Below the pieces are notes generated by a model that was not told the DNA's origin, did no database searches, and saw only the letters and a list, made by a program, of their open reading frames with translations. A DNA stretch of 64,000 nucleotides from assembly GCF_028550435.1 (NCBI RefSeq), contig NZ_JAQQKV010000001.1, positions 372,001 to 436,000 of the forward strand, in the 5' to 3' direction. Below, one piece after another: positions 16,457 through 25,726 of this stretch (position 1 is the stretch's first letter; each line of letters opens with the position of its first letter). Position numbers and translations under genes: made by a program. The DNA comes from Asticcacaulis machinosus (lineage in GTDB: Bacteria > Pseudomonadota > Alphaproteobacteria > Caulobacterales > Caulobacteraceae).

Positions 16457-17851
16457 ATGCCTTTGTCTGAATCTGCGCACACGCCGACACCCAATGCGTC
16501 TCAAGTCTCTGCCGGACATCTGCTGGCTTTTATCGGCCCGTGCCTGCCGTTCGCGGCCTTGGGATTGCCGCTGGCGGTCATACTGTCCGAATATTATGTC
16601 AGCGAAATTGGCCTAAATCTCGGCGTCGTAGGGCTTGTATTCATGTCTGTGCGGCTGGTCGACATTTTCGTCGACCCCATCGTCGGCTGGGCGATGGATA
16701 AGACCCGCACACGGTTCGGCCGCTTCAAGCTGTGGATGGCGATCTGCCTACCGATTTTGTTTGTCAGTACCGGGTTTATCTTTCTGGCACCCACCGGCGT
16801 ATCACCGCTATATTTATGGGTATGGCTTCTGGTCATCTATATCGGATTCTCGATTGCAACTCTGTCACAAGCCAGTTGGGGGGCAGTGCTATCCAGTGAT
16901 TACAATGAGCGCACTAAAGTCTTTGCCTGGTGGCAGATGGCCAACATCGTCGGTATCATCGCGGTTTTGTTGATACCCGTTATTGTTCAGTCGGTTTTCC
17001 ACGAAAGCTACCGATTGGCAGTGCAATATATGGGCATCTTCATCATGGTGCTTTTGCCGGTCATGATCGGCCTTGCGCTATGGATTGTGCCGGAGAAACT
17101 ATCCGATACGCCGGCGCATAATGTGCGGATAAGCGATTACTTTCGCATGTTGAAACGCCCCAATGTCGTTCGCGTGCTACTGGCCGATCTGTGGCTGGGC
17201 CTTGCGCCAGGCATCATGGGCGCGCTGTTTTTCTTTTATTTCATGCAGACAAAGGGGCTGTCGCGCGAACAATGCTCGATCAGCATGTTCCTCTATTTCG
17301 TGGCAGGCCTTGTCGGGGCACCTCTGTGGACTTGGGCATCCAAGAAATACAATAAACATAAGACGCTGATCATATCCGCGCTGATTTTTGCGGGCATCTA
17401 TGCCCTCTTAGGGTTTTTGCCCGCCAATAATTTCCCGCTCGCCGCGTTTTTGGTGTTTCTGGCCGGCATCCCTTATGCCGCATCGCTTTTACTGACCCGC
17501 GCGCTGATGGCTGACATTGGTGACGAAGTGCTGGCCGAAAGCGGTCAGGATCATAAGGGCGCGTTGATGTCGATCCTGTCGGCCACAACCAAGCTGGGCT
17601 ATGCGTTTTCGGTTTTGACCATGTCAGCCTTGGCGGTTTTAGGATTTGACAATAAGGCCGCACAAAATAGTCCCGAAGCCCTGATGTGGGTGCAGGTTTT
17701 CTTTGTCGGCCTGCCGGTCATTTTCCTTTTACTTGGCGCATGGGCTATGAAATCCTATGACCTGACACCTGAGCGGTTCGCCCAGATTCAGGCAAAGCTC
17801 AAGCAGCAAGGATTGGCCCCAAATGACCCAGCACACTCAACCGGCTCCTAA
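16457..17851 (+). CDS. GPH-type MFS sugar transporter
   Basis: A 464-residue, twelve-helix transporter of the glycoside-pentoside-hexuronide:cation symporter type (MFS_2). The signature between helices 2 and 3 is 'DIFVDPIVGWAMDKTRTRFGRFKLWM'-like (Asp, then R-x-R-x-GR). 'SWGAVLSSDYNERTKVFAWW' is also typical of the group. It probably imports a sugar or glycoside at the inner membrane; the substrate is unknown. The 3' end overlaps mazG by 29 bp, so the two are probably co-transcribed. Confidence 0.85.
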   Translation: MPLSESAHTPTPNASQVSAGHLLAFIGPCLPFAALGLPLAVILSEYYVSEIGLNLGVVGLVFMSVRLVDIFVDPIVGWAMDKTRTRFGRFKLWMAICLPILFVSTGFIFLAPTGVSPLYLWVWLLVIYIGFSIATLSQASWGAVLSSDYNERTKVFAWWQMANIVGIIAVLLIPVIVQSVFHESYRLAVQYMGIFIMVLLPVMIGLALWIVPEKLSDTPAHNVRISDYFRMLKRPNVVRVLLADLWLGLAPGIMGALFFFYFMQTKGLSREQCSISMFLYFVAGLVGAPLWTWASKKYNKHKTLIISALIFAGIYALLGFLPANNFPLAAFLVFLAGIPYAASLLLTRALMADIGDEVLAESGQDHKGALMSILSATTKLGYAFSVLTMSALAVLGFDNKAAQNSPEALMWVQVFFVGLPVIFLLLGAWAMKSYDLTPERFAQIQAKLKQQGLAPNDPAHSTGS

Positions 17852-18644
17852 CCGTGCAGCGATTGACGATCTGCTGGAGGTAATGAACCGGCTGCGCGCC
17901 AAGGACGGAGGCTGCCCCTGGGATCTGGAACAGACCTTTGAAACAATTGCCCCCTATACAATCGAAGAAGCCTATGAAGTCGCCGATGCCATAGAGCGTA
18001 AGGACATGCGCGACCTCAAGGAAGAACTTGGCGACTTGCTGTTTCAGGTCGTTTTTCATGGCCATATTGCCAAAGAACAGGGACTTTTTGACTTTGACGA
18101 TATCGCGCGCGCGATGACCGAAAAATTGATCCGCCGTCATCCCCATGTATTTGGTGATGAAGCTGGGCGCACTGCCGATGAGCAAACGGCAGCCTGGGAA
18201 ATCATAAAGGCCGAGGAGCGCAAATCTAAATCAAAGCACGGCATACTGGATGATGTTCCAGTCGGGTTGCCCGCCCTTACCCGCGCGGCCAAGTTAACGA
18301 AGCGGGCAGCGCGCGTCGGTTTCGATTGGCCAAGTCTTGGCGAGGTTTTGGACAAACTTGATGAGGAAACTCAAGAATTAAAAGCGGAAATTGAGGTCGG
18401 CAATTTGGAAAATGCCAAGGCTGAGTTAGGCGATTTATTATTTGTCATGGCGAATTTAGCCCGTAAACTTGATGTAGAGCCTGAAGATGCTCTGCGCGGG
18501 ACTAATGCCAAATTTGTCCGCCGGTTTTCGAGCATTGAAGCAGCTTTGGCCGCGCACGGGCGCACACCTGATCAGTCCAGCCTCGAAGAAATGGACAGGC
18601 TGTGGAATGACGCCAAGGCTGCGGAGCGGGTCATGCCGGGATAG
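17823..18644 (+). CDS. mazG: Nucleoside triphosphate pyrophosphohydrolase MazG
   Basis: An all-alpha NTP pyrophosphatase of 273 residues with two MazG repeats. The first has 'CPWDLEQTFETIAPYTIEEAYEVADAIE' in separate parts, with the metal-binding 'EExxE..E..D' pattern completed by 'LKEELGDLLFQVVFH'. The second has 'EETQELKAEIEVG' and 'KAELGDLLFVMANLA'. It removes abnormal NTPs. In related genomes mazG lies beside hflX; here it is on the opposite strand, with an HxlR-type gene between. Confidence 0.93.
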   Translation: MTQHTQPAPNRAAIDDLLEVMNRLRAKDGGCPWDLEQTFETIAPYTIEEAYEVADAIERKDMRDLKEELGDLLFQVVFHGHIAKEQGLFDFDDIARAMTEKLIRRHPHVFGDEAGRTADEQTAAWEIIKAEERKSKSKHGILDDVPVGLPALTRAAKLTKRAARVGFDWPSLGEVLDKLDEETQELKAEIEVGNLENAKAELGDLLFVMANLARKLDVEPEDALRGTNAKFVRRFSSIEAALAAHGRTPDQSSLEEMDRLWNDAKAAERVMPG

Positions 18645-18719
18645 GGCCTAACGGCCAAACCCTTGTCGTTTGCAATCAGAATCATTTATAGCTTTCTTAT
18701 CGCAAGCAATGGCTCTGAC

Positions 18720-19304
18720 ATGATTAAATCCGCCTCAAAAGAAGTTTCCAGAACAGCTAGGAAAACGGCTGTAAAGGCGAGCAAAGCTCCCGTACGCGCC
18801 AAGACCAAATTGCCGGTCAAGGCCAAAGACCCCAGATCCCGCTGCGCTGTTAATCTGGCGCTGGAGGCTGTGGGCGATAGCTGGTCTTTACTAATCATCC
18901 GCGATCTGATGTTTAAGGGCCGCAAAAGCTTTCAGGCATTTCTGAATGCCGATGAGAAAATCGCCACCAATATCCTGACGGATCGCTTAAGTAAGCTGGA
19001 AGCTTGCGGCCTGATCTCACGCCAGATTGACCCCACAGATAAACGTAAAGTCATTTACGGCCTCACATTAAAAGGTGCGGATCTGGCCCCCGTACTGGTG
19101 GAGTTTATGGCCTGGTCGCATAAATACGAGATGACTGATACGCCGAAAGAGCTGCGACTGGAGATCGAAAAAAATAAATCTGCCTTCGCAACACGCACGA
19201 TAAAAGGTCTTCAAACCCTGGCGCCAATCCAGAAGCCCGATAAAGCCGCGGCTAAACCTGCGGCATTTACCGATTTTTCGGACGAGACCCTTAGCCTGTT
19301 TTAA
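18720..19304 (+). CDS. HxlR-type winged-helix regulator with a basic N-terminal extension
   Basis: A regulator of about 194 residues. The winged helix at about 40-135 shows the HxlR pattern: 'CAVNLALEAVGDSWSLLIIRDLMF', 'ATNILTDRLSKLEACGLIS' and the wing 'DKRKVIYGLTLKG'. It probably binds DNA as a dimer. The first 40 residues are Lys/Ala-rich ('KTAVKASKAPVRAKTK'), as in histone H1-like tails, which is unusual for the family. The start is uncertain: the frame opens at a TTG at 18663, and the ATG at 18720 has no clear ribosome site. Its stop overlaps the hflX stop (shared TTAA). Confidence 0.75.
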   Translation: MIKSASKEVSRTARKTAVKASKAPVRAKTKLPVKAKDPRSRCAVNLALEAVGDSWSLLIIRDLMFKGRKSFQAFLNADEKIATNILTDRLSKLEACGLISRQIDPTDKRKVIYGLTLKGADLAPVLVEFMAWSHKYEMTDTPKELRLEIEKNKSAFATRTIKGLQTLAPIQKPDKAAAKPAAFTDFSDETLSLF

Positions 19305-20638
19305 GCTTCGCCGGCCGTCATGCGTTCATAGCGCCCCAGAGCCTGATCCGACAGCTTGACGTGTAATTGGACACGCCCGTCATCATGATCAAAGCGATCC
19401 AACACACGGCCATTTTGGTAAACCCAAGCCATCAGGTTGCCTTGAGACGGTTTAAGCACGATATCAAGCTCGGTACCTTCCTCATCGACCTTTCGGGCAA
19501 TAGATTGCAAAAGCGCATCAATACCCTCCCCCGTGATGGCCGAAACCATATACGGTTTCGTGCCGCCCTTATGGAGAATGGCGCGGGTGTGCAAAACGTC
19601 ACGCATTTCTTCATCAATAAGATCAATCTTATTCCACACCTCAATCATGCGCGTCCGGTCGAGTTCGGGCAGTATCACTTTTAAAACTTGCTCGACATCC
19701 TGCCCCTGCGCCTCAGCCTCGGCGTTTGACATATCGCGCACATGCAGGATCAGATCAGCCTCGATCACTTCTTCGAGTGTTGCCCGGAACGCAGCCACCA
19801 ACTCGTGCGGCAGGTCGGAAATAAAGCCCACTGTATCTGAAATGATCGCTGAACGGCCATTGGGCAGTTTGAGCGTTCGCAAGGTCGTATCCAGCGTGGC
19901 AAAGAGCATATCTTTCGCCAGCACCTCAGCCCGTGTCAGGTGGTTAAACAGCGTCGATTTGCCCGCATTGGTGTATCCGACCAGAGCAACCACGGGATAC
20001 GGCACTTTTTTGCGCGCGGCTCTATGCAGAGTGCGCGTGCGGCGCACCTCTTCAAGTTCGCTTTTGAGCTGCTTGATCTTGTCAGCGATCATACGCCGGT
20101 CAAGTTCGATCTGAGTTTCGCCAGGCCCGCCGGTGGTGCCCGTCGCGCGCTGGCGCTCAAGGTGAGTCCAGGTTCGCACCAGCCTTGATTTCTCATACTC
20201 AAGTCGCGCCAGTTCGACCTGAAGCTTACCTTCATTCGTACGCGCGCGCCGTCCAAAGATTTCAAGAATCAGGCCCGTCCGGTCGATGACCTTGACGCCC
20301 CACTCCTTTTCCAGATTACGCTGCTGGATAGGCGTGAGGGCACCATTGACCACAACCAGATTGGCTTCAGTCTCTTCGCAAAGCTTACGTACATCATCCA
20401 CCCGGCCCTGACCAAACAGAGTCGCTGCATTAAACTTACGCACACGCACACTGAGCGTACCCACGATTTCAAGATCAAGCGCAAGCGCTAAGCCCACGGC
20501 TTCTTCAAGCCGCGAGTCATCATATTTGCGTTCAATAGCCGCCTCTGTCTTTTTAGGAGAGGCGTGTGCCGAAACTTCAGGATCAACGACAACCGCGCGT
20601 TGAACATCGGGCGTGTGATCTACATATTTACCGGTCAA
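19301..20638 (-). CDS. hflX: GTPase HflX
   Basis: A ribosome-associated GTPase of 445 residues that splits stalled ribosomes under stress. The N-terminal HflX domain carries 'LFGQGRVDDV'. A central coiled stretch and 'GTTGGPGETQIELDRR' precede the G domain. G1 is 'GYTNAGKSTLFN' (about residue 225), G3 'DTVGFISDLP' and G4 'NKIDLI'. The start is a TTG at 20638, with AAGGA about 8 nt upstream. It follows hfq by 32 bp, the standard order. Confidence 0.95.
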   Translation of the reverse strand: MTGKYVDHTPDVQRAVVVDPEVSAHASPKKTEAAIERKYDDSRLEEAVGLALALDLEIVGTLSVRVRKFNAATLFGQGRVDDVRKLCEETEANLVVVNGALTPIQQRNLEKEWGVKVIDRTGLILEIFGRRARTNEGKLQVELARLEYEKSRLVRTWTHLERQRATGTTGGPGETQIELDRRMIADKIKQLKSELEEVRRTRTLHRAARKKVPYPVVALVGYTNAGKSTLFNHLTRAEVLAKDMLFATLDTTLRTLKLPNGRSAIISDTVGFISDLPHELVAAFRATLEEVIEADLILHVRDMSNAEAEAQGQDVEQVLKVILPELDRTRMIEVWNKIDLIDEEMRDVLHTRAILHKGGTKPYMVSAITGEGIDALLQSIARKVDEEGTELDIVLKPSQGNLMAWVYQNGRVLDRFDHDDGRVQLHVKLSDQALGRYERMTAGEA

Positions 20639-20670
20639 AAACGATCCTTATGCTCAAGGCAACCTTAAGC

Positions 20671-20919
20671 TTAGTCTTCGGAATCATCTTCTTGTTCATA
20701 AAGTTGAACGGGCGCCGCCGGCATTATGGTCGAAATCGCATGCTTATAAACTAGCTGCGACTGGCCGTCGCGACGAAGCAGAACACAGAAATTGTCAAAC
20801 CAACTGACAATGCCCTGAAGCTTCACACCATTTATGAGGAAGATGGTCAAAGGGGTTTTGGTTTTACGAACACTGTTGAGAAACGTGTCCTGGAGATTTT
20901 GTTTTTTATCGTGGGACAT
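20671..20919 (-). CDS. hfq: RNA chaperone Hfq
   Basis: An Sm-like hexameric RNA chaperone of 82 residues, starting at the ATG at 20919 ('[15 protein letters not shown]'). Sm1 is '[13 protein letters not shown]'-like, with '[20 protein letters not shown]', and Sm2 is '[12 protein letters not shown]', which matches the Hfq consensus YKHAISTI. The acidic C-terminus ('EQEDDSED') is short, as in other alphaproteobacteria. It lies between dat and hflX. Confidence 0.97.
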   Translation of the reverse strand: MSHDKKQNLQDTFLNSVRKTKTPLTIFLINGVKLQGIVSWFDNFCVLLRRDGQSQLVYKHAISTIMPAAPVQLYEQEDDSED

Positions 20920-21036
20920 TGGTTGGCCCTTCTCGTTGAATCCTGAGAGGCACATTACCCCTCACACAGACATAGATGTGTATCATATGCCAGATCACAA
21001 GCTAAGGGCAACTATTTACACGATAAATTTTTGATA

Positions 21037-21900
21037 TCAAATTCCAGCGGTTTTAGTTGCCTGTTGAATATAGGCTTCCCGTAAGGATGTCGCCACAGGT
21101 CCCGGCTTGCCATCCGCAATCCTGTGGCCATCGATTTCAACTACAGGCATGACCAGACTGGTGGCGGCCGTAATAAAAACTTCTCTGGCGGCTAAGGTTT
21201 CAGCAACTGTAAACGCCTCTTCCCTGAGTTCGATGTCTGTCGTTTTCAGAATCTTCAATAGCTGTGCGCGTGTTATACCGGCCAGAATATTGGACTTAAG
21301 GCTGCGTGTGCGGATCACACCAGCATCATCAACAATATAGGCATTAGCAGAGCCGCCCTCGGTAATAAAATCATCCTTATCGACAAACAGGACATCAGAG
21401 GCTCCCGCATCTTTTGCGGCCTGCTTTGCCAGCACATTGGGGAGAAGCCCTACGGTCTTGATATCGCAGCGCCCCCAGCGAATATCCGGCTGAGTGATGA
21501 CCTTGATGCCCATCCGGGCTTTGACAGCCGCTGCCTCACGATCGACAGCACGCGCCGTGATTACCAATGTAGGCTTCACACCTGCCGGAAAGAAATGATC
21601 GCGCGCAGCGACCCCACGGCTGACCTGAAGATAGACCATGCCTTCTTTGATGCGGTTGCGGCGAATGACTTCATAAAGCACGACCATAAGGGCCGCACGA
21701 CTCATCGGCGCGTTAATACGTAAAGACTTAAGACTCCGGTCGAGGCGATCAAGGTGGCCTTGAGTATCCGCTAAACGTCCATCAAATACCGACCAGACTT
21801 CATATACGGCATCGGCAAACTGATAACCGCGATCTTCAATATGCACACAGGCATCGCCATGACGGATATAGCGGCCATCAACATAGGCAAAACGGGACAT
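21037..21900 (-). CDS. dat: D-amino-acid transaminase
   Basis: A PLP-dependent fold-type IV aminotransferase of 287 residues. The catalytic Lys is in 'RCDIKTVGLLPNVLAKQAA', which matches the D-AAT pattern. 'EGGSANAYIV' is the cofactor-side glycine motif. 'DRGYQFADAVYEV' near the N-terminus is typical. It makes D-amino acids such as D-Glu for the cell wall. It begins 2 bp after ntrX on the same strand, so it is probably part of the ntrY-ntrX-dat operon, the order found in Caulobacter. Confidence 0.9.
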   Translation of the reverse strand: MSRFAYVDGRYIRHGDACVHIEDRGYQFADAVYEVWSVFDGRLADTQGHLDRLDRSLKSLRINAPMSRAALMVVLYEVIRRNRIKEGMVYLQVSRGVAARDHFFPAGVKPTLVITARAVDREAAAVKARMGIKVITQPDIRWGRCDIKTVGLLPNVLAKQAAKDAGASDVLFVDKDDFITEGGSANAYIVDDAGVIRTRSLKSNILAGITRAQLLKILKTTDIELREEAFTVAETLAAREVFITAATSLVMPVVEIDGHRIADGKPGPVATSLREAYIQQATKTAGI

Positions 21901-21902
21901 GC

Positions 21903-23309
21903 TCAGATATCCTCGTCCTCGACCCCACGAATATGGGCCAAGCCAAGACTTTTCAGTTTGCGGTGAAGTGCTGAGCGTTCCATGCCAATAAAATTGGCGG
22001 TGCGTGAGATATTACCGCCAAACCGAACGATCTGAGACGACAGGTATTCGCGCTCAAACACCTCACGTGCCTCTCTGAGTGGCAAGGCAATAATACGTTC
22101 TGGGCGAATGGCGCCGGCAACCGCCGATTCCACGACTTCGGACGGCAGCATATGTGCGGTTATAAGCTCGGCAGGATCGCCGGACGCCAAAATCAGCAAC
22201 CGCTCTATATTGTTTCGCAACTGACGGACATTGCCTGGCCATTCATGCACCTGAAGCGTCGCCATAGCATCTTCACTCAGGGTGCGTTTGGGCAGTCCCT
22301 GCGCTGAGGCTATGCGCTCAATAAAATACTGCACCAGTTCGGCAATATCACTGCGACGTTCAGATAGGCCCGGCACACGCACCGGCACAACATTCAGGCG
22401 ATGGAACAAATCTTCGCGGAACCTTCCAGCGCCAATTTCCTGCTGTAAATCCTTAGACGTAGAGGAAATGACCCTAACATCAACCTGAACGTCATTAACA
22501 CCACCAACCCGAACAAAGCGCTGCTCAACCAAAACCCGCAGAATGCGGCTTTGCGACTCCATCGGCATGTCCGCGACTTCATCGAGGAACAACGTACCGC
22601 CGTGGGCGCGTTCAAACACCCCGATTTTACGCGGACGACCGCCATCACCCTCTTCACCGAACAGTTCGATATCCAGCCGTTCAGGCGTCATGCCCGCCGA
22701 CGATATCGGCACAAATTCACACTTGGCGCGCGGCGAAGCGTCATGAATCATGCGCGCGACTAATTCTTTACCCGAACCCGCCGGGCCGGAAATCATGATG
22801 CGTGAATTGGCCCCAGCCACCTTGGCGATTGTCGTGCGCAGCAACTGCGCCGCCGCTGAATTGCCAACAAGTCCATCGGGCACAACGGCCTGATTACGAA
22901 GGCGGCGGTTTTCACGCTTAAGCGAAGCTACCTCAAGCGCCCTTTGAACAATCATAATCAATCGTTCTGTTTTAAAAGGTTTTTCTATAAAATCGTAAGC
23001 CCCGCGTTTGATGGCGGACACAGCGGTTTCAATCGTGCCATGACCAGAAATCATAACCGCCGGAATATCAGGATCAAGCTCGCGGATTACATCCAGCAGT
23101 TCCAGGCCATCAAGGCCCCCGCCTTGCATCCATATATCGAGCACAACCAGTGAGGGCTTGCGGGCCTTGACCGCCCGAAGAGCCGCGTTCGAATCGGAGG
23201 CCGTTCTGACCGAATACCCCTCGTCCTCCAATATGCCCGCAATCAGTTCGCGAATATCGGCCTCATCATCGACGACCAGAATATCAACACCCGAAGATAC
23301 TTTCATCAC
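21903..23309 (-). CDS. ntrX: Response regulator NtrX
   Basis: A 468-residue NtrC-type regulator. The receiver has its phospho-Asp in 'LVVLDIWMQ' (near 57). The AAA+ domain has Walker A 'GPAGSGKELVARM' and Walker B 'GGTLFLDEVADMP'. The C-terminal Fis-type helix-turn-helix is 'RTANFIGMERSALHRKLKSLG'. Where sigma54 activators carry GAFTGA after 'ELFG', this protein has 'EEGDGGRPRKIGVFERA', so the sigma54-contact loop is missing. The ATG overlaps the ntrY stop by 4 bp. NtrYX is a redox, envelope and nitrogen-linked two-component pair of alphaproteobacteria. Confidence 0.93.
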   Translation of the reverse strand: MMKVSSGVDILVVDDEADIRELIAGILEDEGYSVRTASDSNAALRAVKARKPSLVVLDIWMQGGGLDGLELLDVIRELDPDIPAVMISGHGTIETAVSAIKRGAYDFIEKPFKTERLIMIVQRALEVASLKRENRRLRNQAVVPDGLVGNSAAAQLLRTTIAKVAGANSRIMISGPAGSGKELVARMIHDASPRAKCEFVPISSAGMTPERLDIELFGEEGDGGRPRKIGVFERAHGGTLFLDEVADMPMESQSRILRVLVEQRFVRVGGVNDVQVDVRVISSTSKDLQQEIGAGRFREDLFHRLNVVPVRVPGLSERRSDIAELVQYFIERIASAQGLPKRTLSEDAMATLQVHEWPGNVRQLRNNIERLLILASGDPAELITAHMLPSEVVESAVAGAIRPERIIALPLREAREVFEREYLSSQIVRFGGNISRTANFIGMERSALHRKLKSLGLAHIRGVEDEDI

Positions 23310-25627
23310 AGCCTCACCATCTTATTGGCACTGTCGTGTCTGGGCACATTCCCGGACGCATCGGCAGTTATTTGTGTATGTGGCAAGCGCATGGTTGCGC
23401 GTGCCCCGCTTAAATGCACGGCATCACTCAGCGTAAATTCGCCGCCGTGGTCTTCCAGAATACGCTTAACAATAGCCAGGCCCAGGCCCGTGCCCTTATC
23501 TCGCGTGGTAACATATGGCTCCGTCAGACGGTCACGATCTTTATCCGGCAAACCGATGCCGTTGTCTTCGATATCTATTCTGACAAGCCCCTCAATAATC
23601 GCCATTTCTACGCGTAGGCGTCCTTTGAAGGGGTCGGGTGGCACAAGATCAGACTGCTCGGCCAATTTTCGCTCGGCCGCCTGACGCGATATTATGGCCT
23701 CCCCGCCATTTTTAAGCACATTGCCTAAAGCCTGCGCCAACAGACGACCATCACACACAATTTTCGTGTCCGGTAACGGCTCAATGATATCAATCTGTAT
23801 ATCCGGATCGGCGACGCGACGTGCAAAGACAGCATGCCTTATCAATTCAGCGGCATCTTCTTCAGCAAAATTCGGTACTGGCATACGGGCAAATGCCGAG
23901 AATTCATCGACCATCCGCCCGATATCACCGACTTGCCGGATGATGGTATCGGTCAGACGATCAAACACATCAACATCTGCATCAATATGGTCGCGATATT
24001 TGCGCTTTATGCGCTCTGCCGACAATTGAATGGGGGTAAGAGGGTTCTTGATCTCATGAGCAATTCTTTGAGCAACATCTTTCCAGGCCGCATTACGCTG
24101 CGCGGCGACCAGACGCGTGATGTCATCGAACGTGATCACCGCACCTCCGGTTTCCAGTCCCGAAATCCGCACTCTTAAGCGCCGGGTCTCGCCCTTACGA
24201 ACCAGATCAACTTCTTGTTCCTCAACTTTTGATACAGAAACCTTGTCTAAAAGTTCTGCAATTTCAGGAACAAGTTCGCGAATCTTAAGCCCAAGGGCGT
24301 CCTCACCGACAACGCTGATAAAATTGGCAGCATGGCGATTGATGGCTGAGATATGCTCCAGCACATCAATACCCACAATACCTGCAGATATCTCTGACAA
24401 AACGGTTTCAATAAACCGCCTGCGCGCTTCGGCCTCTTCGCCCGCAGATTTGAGTGCAGCTTGCTGACTCTGCAGATCGCTGGTCATGCGGTTAAACGCT
24501 CTGGACAGAACCGCAATGTCCTCAGACTGGTGCGTAGTCACCACGCGCGCATCCAGATTGCCCGAAGCCACCTTATCAGCCGCCTGCACCAACCTTGCCA
24601 CGGGAACCGCAATAGCATCTGCCGCTGACACACCCACCCATACAGCCCCAACCAAGACTAAAAGCACAGTCTCGATATAGGCCAGAGCAAACACACCCTG
24701 AACCCGGTTTGAATTTTCAGCAGCTTCACGTAAATCTACTACAGCGCGCGATACACTTGATAAGCGTGCCATCATGCCCGGCTGCAGCAGCCGAACCCCG
24801 TATAGCTGTGCGCCATCATATAAGGTTAGCGGATACACGACCCTGACCGCATCTGGGCCGGAAAACAGCGCCACCCGCGCTTCACCTGCGGACACGTCAG
24901 AAATCGTTTCACGCGGCGGCGCCAGATACACCGGTGCATCTTCACTCTCGGCCCGCGCCAGCACCTGACCGGTTCGGTCAATCACATAGATGGCCGCAAG
25001 ACCGCCGCGTGAAGCCGCCAGATCCTGCAGGGCCATAGCAAAGGCCAGCCGGTTTGGAAACAGAGCCCGCCCCTCTTCATGGTCAATGCTAACTGCGATA
25101 TCTTCAACCGTATCCAGCGCAATTTTCTGCTGCTCATCGACGAACAGTTCAGCGATCTTGGCGCCATTTTCGACTGATGACTGCACACGCTCGCTAAACC
25201 AGGTTTCAACGCCCCGATTGACCAAAACCCCAAAGAACAGAGCAACTACAAAGGCAGGCGTGACCGCGGCCAGTGCAAACAGGGTGACAAATCTAAGGTG
25301 TAGCCTTGCGCCCGCATCTGCGCCGCGCGAATGCGCGATCTGATAGATGCGGCGAACAACGAAAAAACAAAGCCCCAGCAGAAGTAACAGGTTGAGACAT
25401 ACCAGACCGAAAAGGATACGGCTGGCCGGGCCGATAGGGCCTGTCCCCGGCGTTGCAATAATCATCCAGATGATGAAAGCGGTAATCAGAGCCGACAAAA
25501 CATAGGCGGCAGCCATACCAAGGCCCGCAGGGCTTGCGTTACGCAGTCCTCTGGACGCCCGCATCAGCGTCAGACCTATTCGACGTTTTGCCGCTGTGTC
25601 CTTCAAGACCCAATTCCGAAATGCCAA
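23306..25627 (-). CDS. ntrY: Sensor histidine kinase NtrY
   Basis: A 773-residue membrane sensor kinase. About four transmembrane segments lie in the N-terminal third, with a periplasmic region between. They are followed by HAMP ('IAVPVARLVQAADKVASGNLDARV'-type, in separate parts), a PAS domain ('GIVGIDVLEHISAINRHA'), HisKA with 'AHEIKNPLTPIQLSAERI' (His near 524), and HATPase with 'NVLKNGGEAI', 'DNGIGLP' and 'GTGLGLAI'. It phosphorylates NtrX. It is the first gene of the ntrY-ntrX-dat group and lies 100 bp downstream of dusB; ntrB and ntrC, which sit there in many relatives, are absent. Confidence 0.94.
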   Translation of the reverse strand: MAFRNWVLKDTAAKRRIGLTLMRASRGLRNASPAGLGMAAAYVLSALITAFIIWMIIATPGTGPIGPASRILFGLVCLNLLLLLGLCFFVVRRIYQIAHSRGADAGARLHLRFVTLFALAAVTPAFVVALFFGVLVNRGVETWFSERVQSSVENGAKIAELFVDEQQKIALDTVEDIAVSIDHEEGRALFPNRLAFAMALQDLAASRGGLAAIYVIDRTGQVLARAESEDAPVYLAPPRETISDVSAGEARVALFSGPDAVRVVYPLTLYDGAQLYGVRLLQPGMMARLSSVSRAVVDLREAAENSNRVQGVFALAYIETVLLVLVGAVWVGVSAADAIAVPVARLVQAADKVASGNLDARVVTTHQSEDIAVLSRAFNRMTSDLQSQQAALKSAGEEAEARRRFIETVLSEISAGIVGIDVLEHISAINRHAANFISVVGEDALGLKIRELVPEIAELLDKVSVSKVEEQEVDLVRKGETRRLRVRISGLETGGAVITFDDITRLVAAQRNAAWKDVAQRIAHEIKNPLTPIQLSAERIKRKYRDHIDADVDVFDRLTDTIIRQVGDIGRMVDEFSAFARMPVPNFAEEDAAELIRHAVFARRVADPDIQIDIIEPLPDTKIVCDGRLLAQALGNVLKNGGEAIISRQAAERKLAEQSDLVPPDPFKGRLRVEMAIIEGLVRIDIEDNGIGLPDKDRDRLTEPYVTTRDKGTGLGLAIVKRILEDHGGEFTLSDAVHLSGARATMRLPHTQITADASGNVPRHDSANKMVRL

Positions 25628-25726
25628 AATTTAGCCGTGGCATTTGCGCACTACTGTGTCCATATATCAACATGAATGTTGCTATAAAGCGTCTATTTTT
25701 TCGCTTTTCATCGCTTGTGATGAAAC

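Noticed and set aside
19533-20114. A 193-residue plus-strand frame inside hflX
   Set aside because: Ser/Arg-rich antisense reading of the conserved HflX GTPase; typical shadow.
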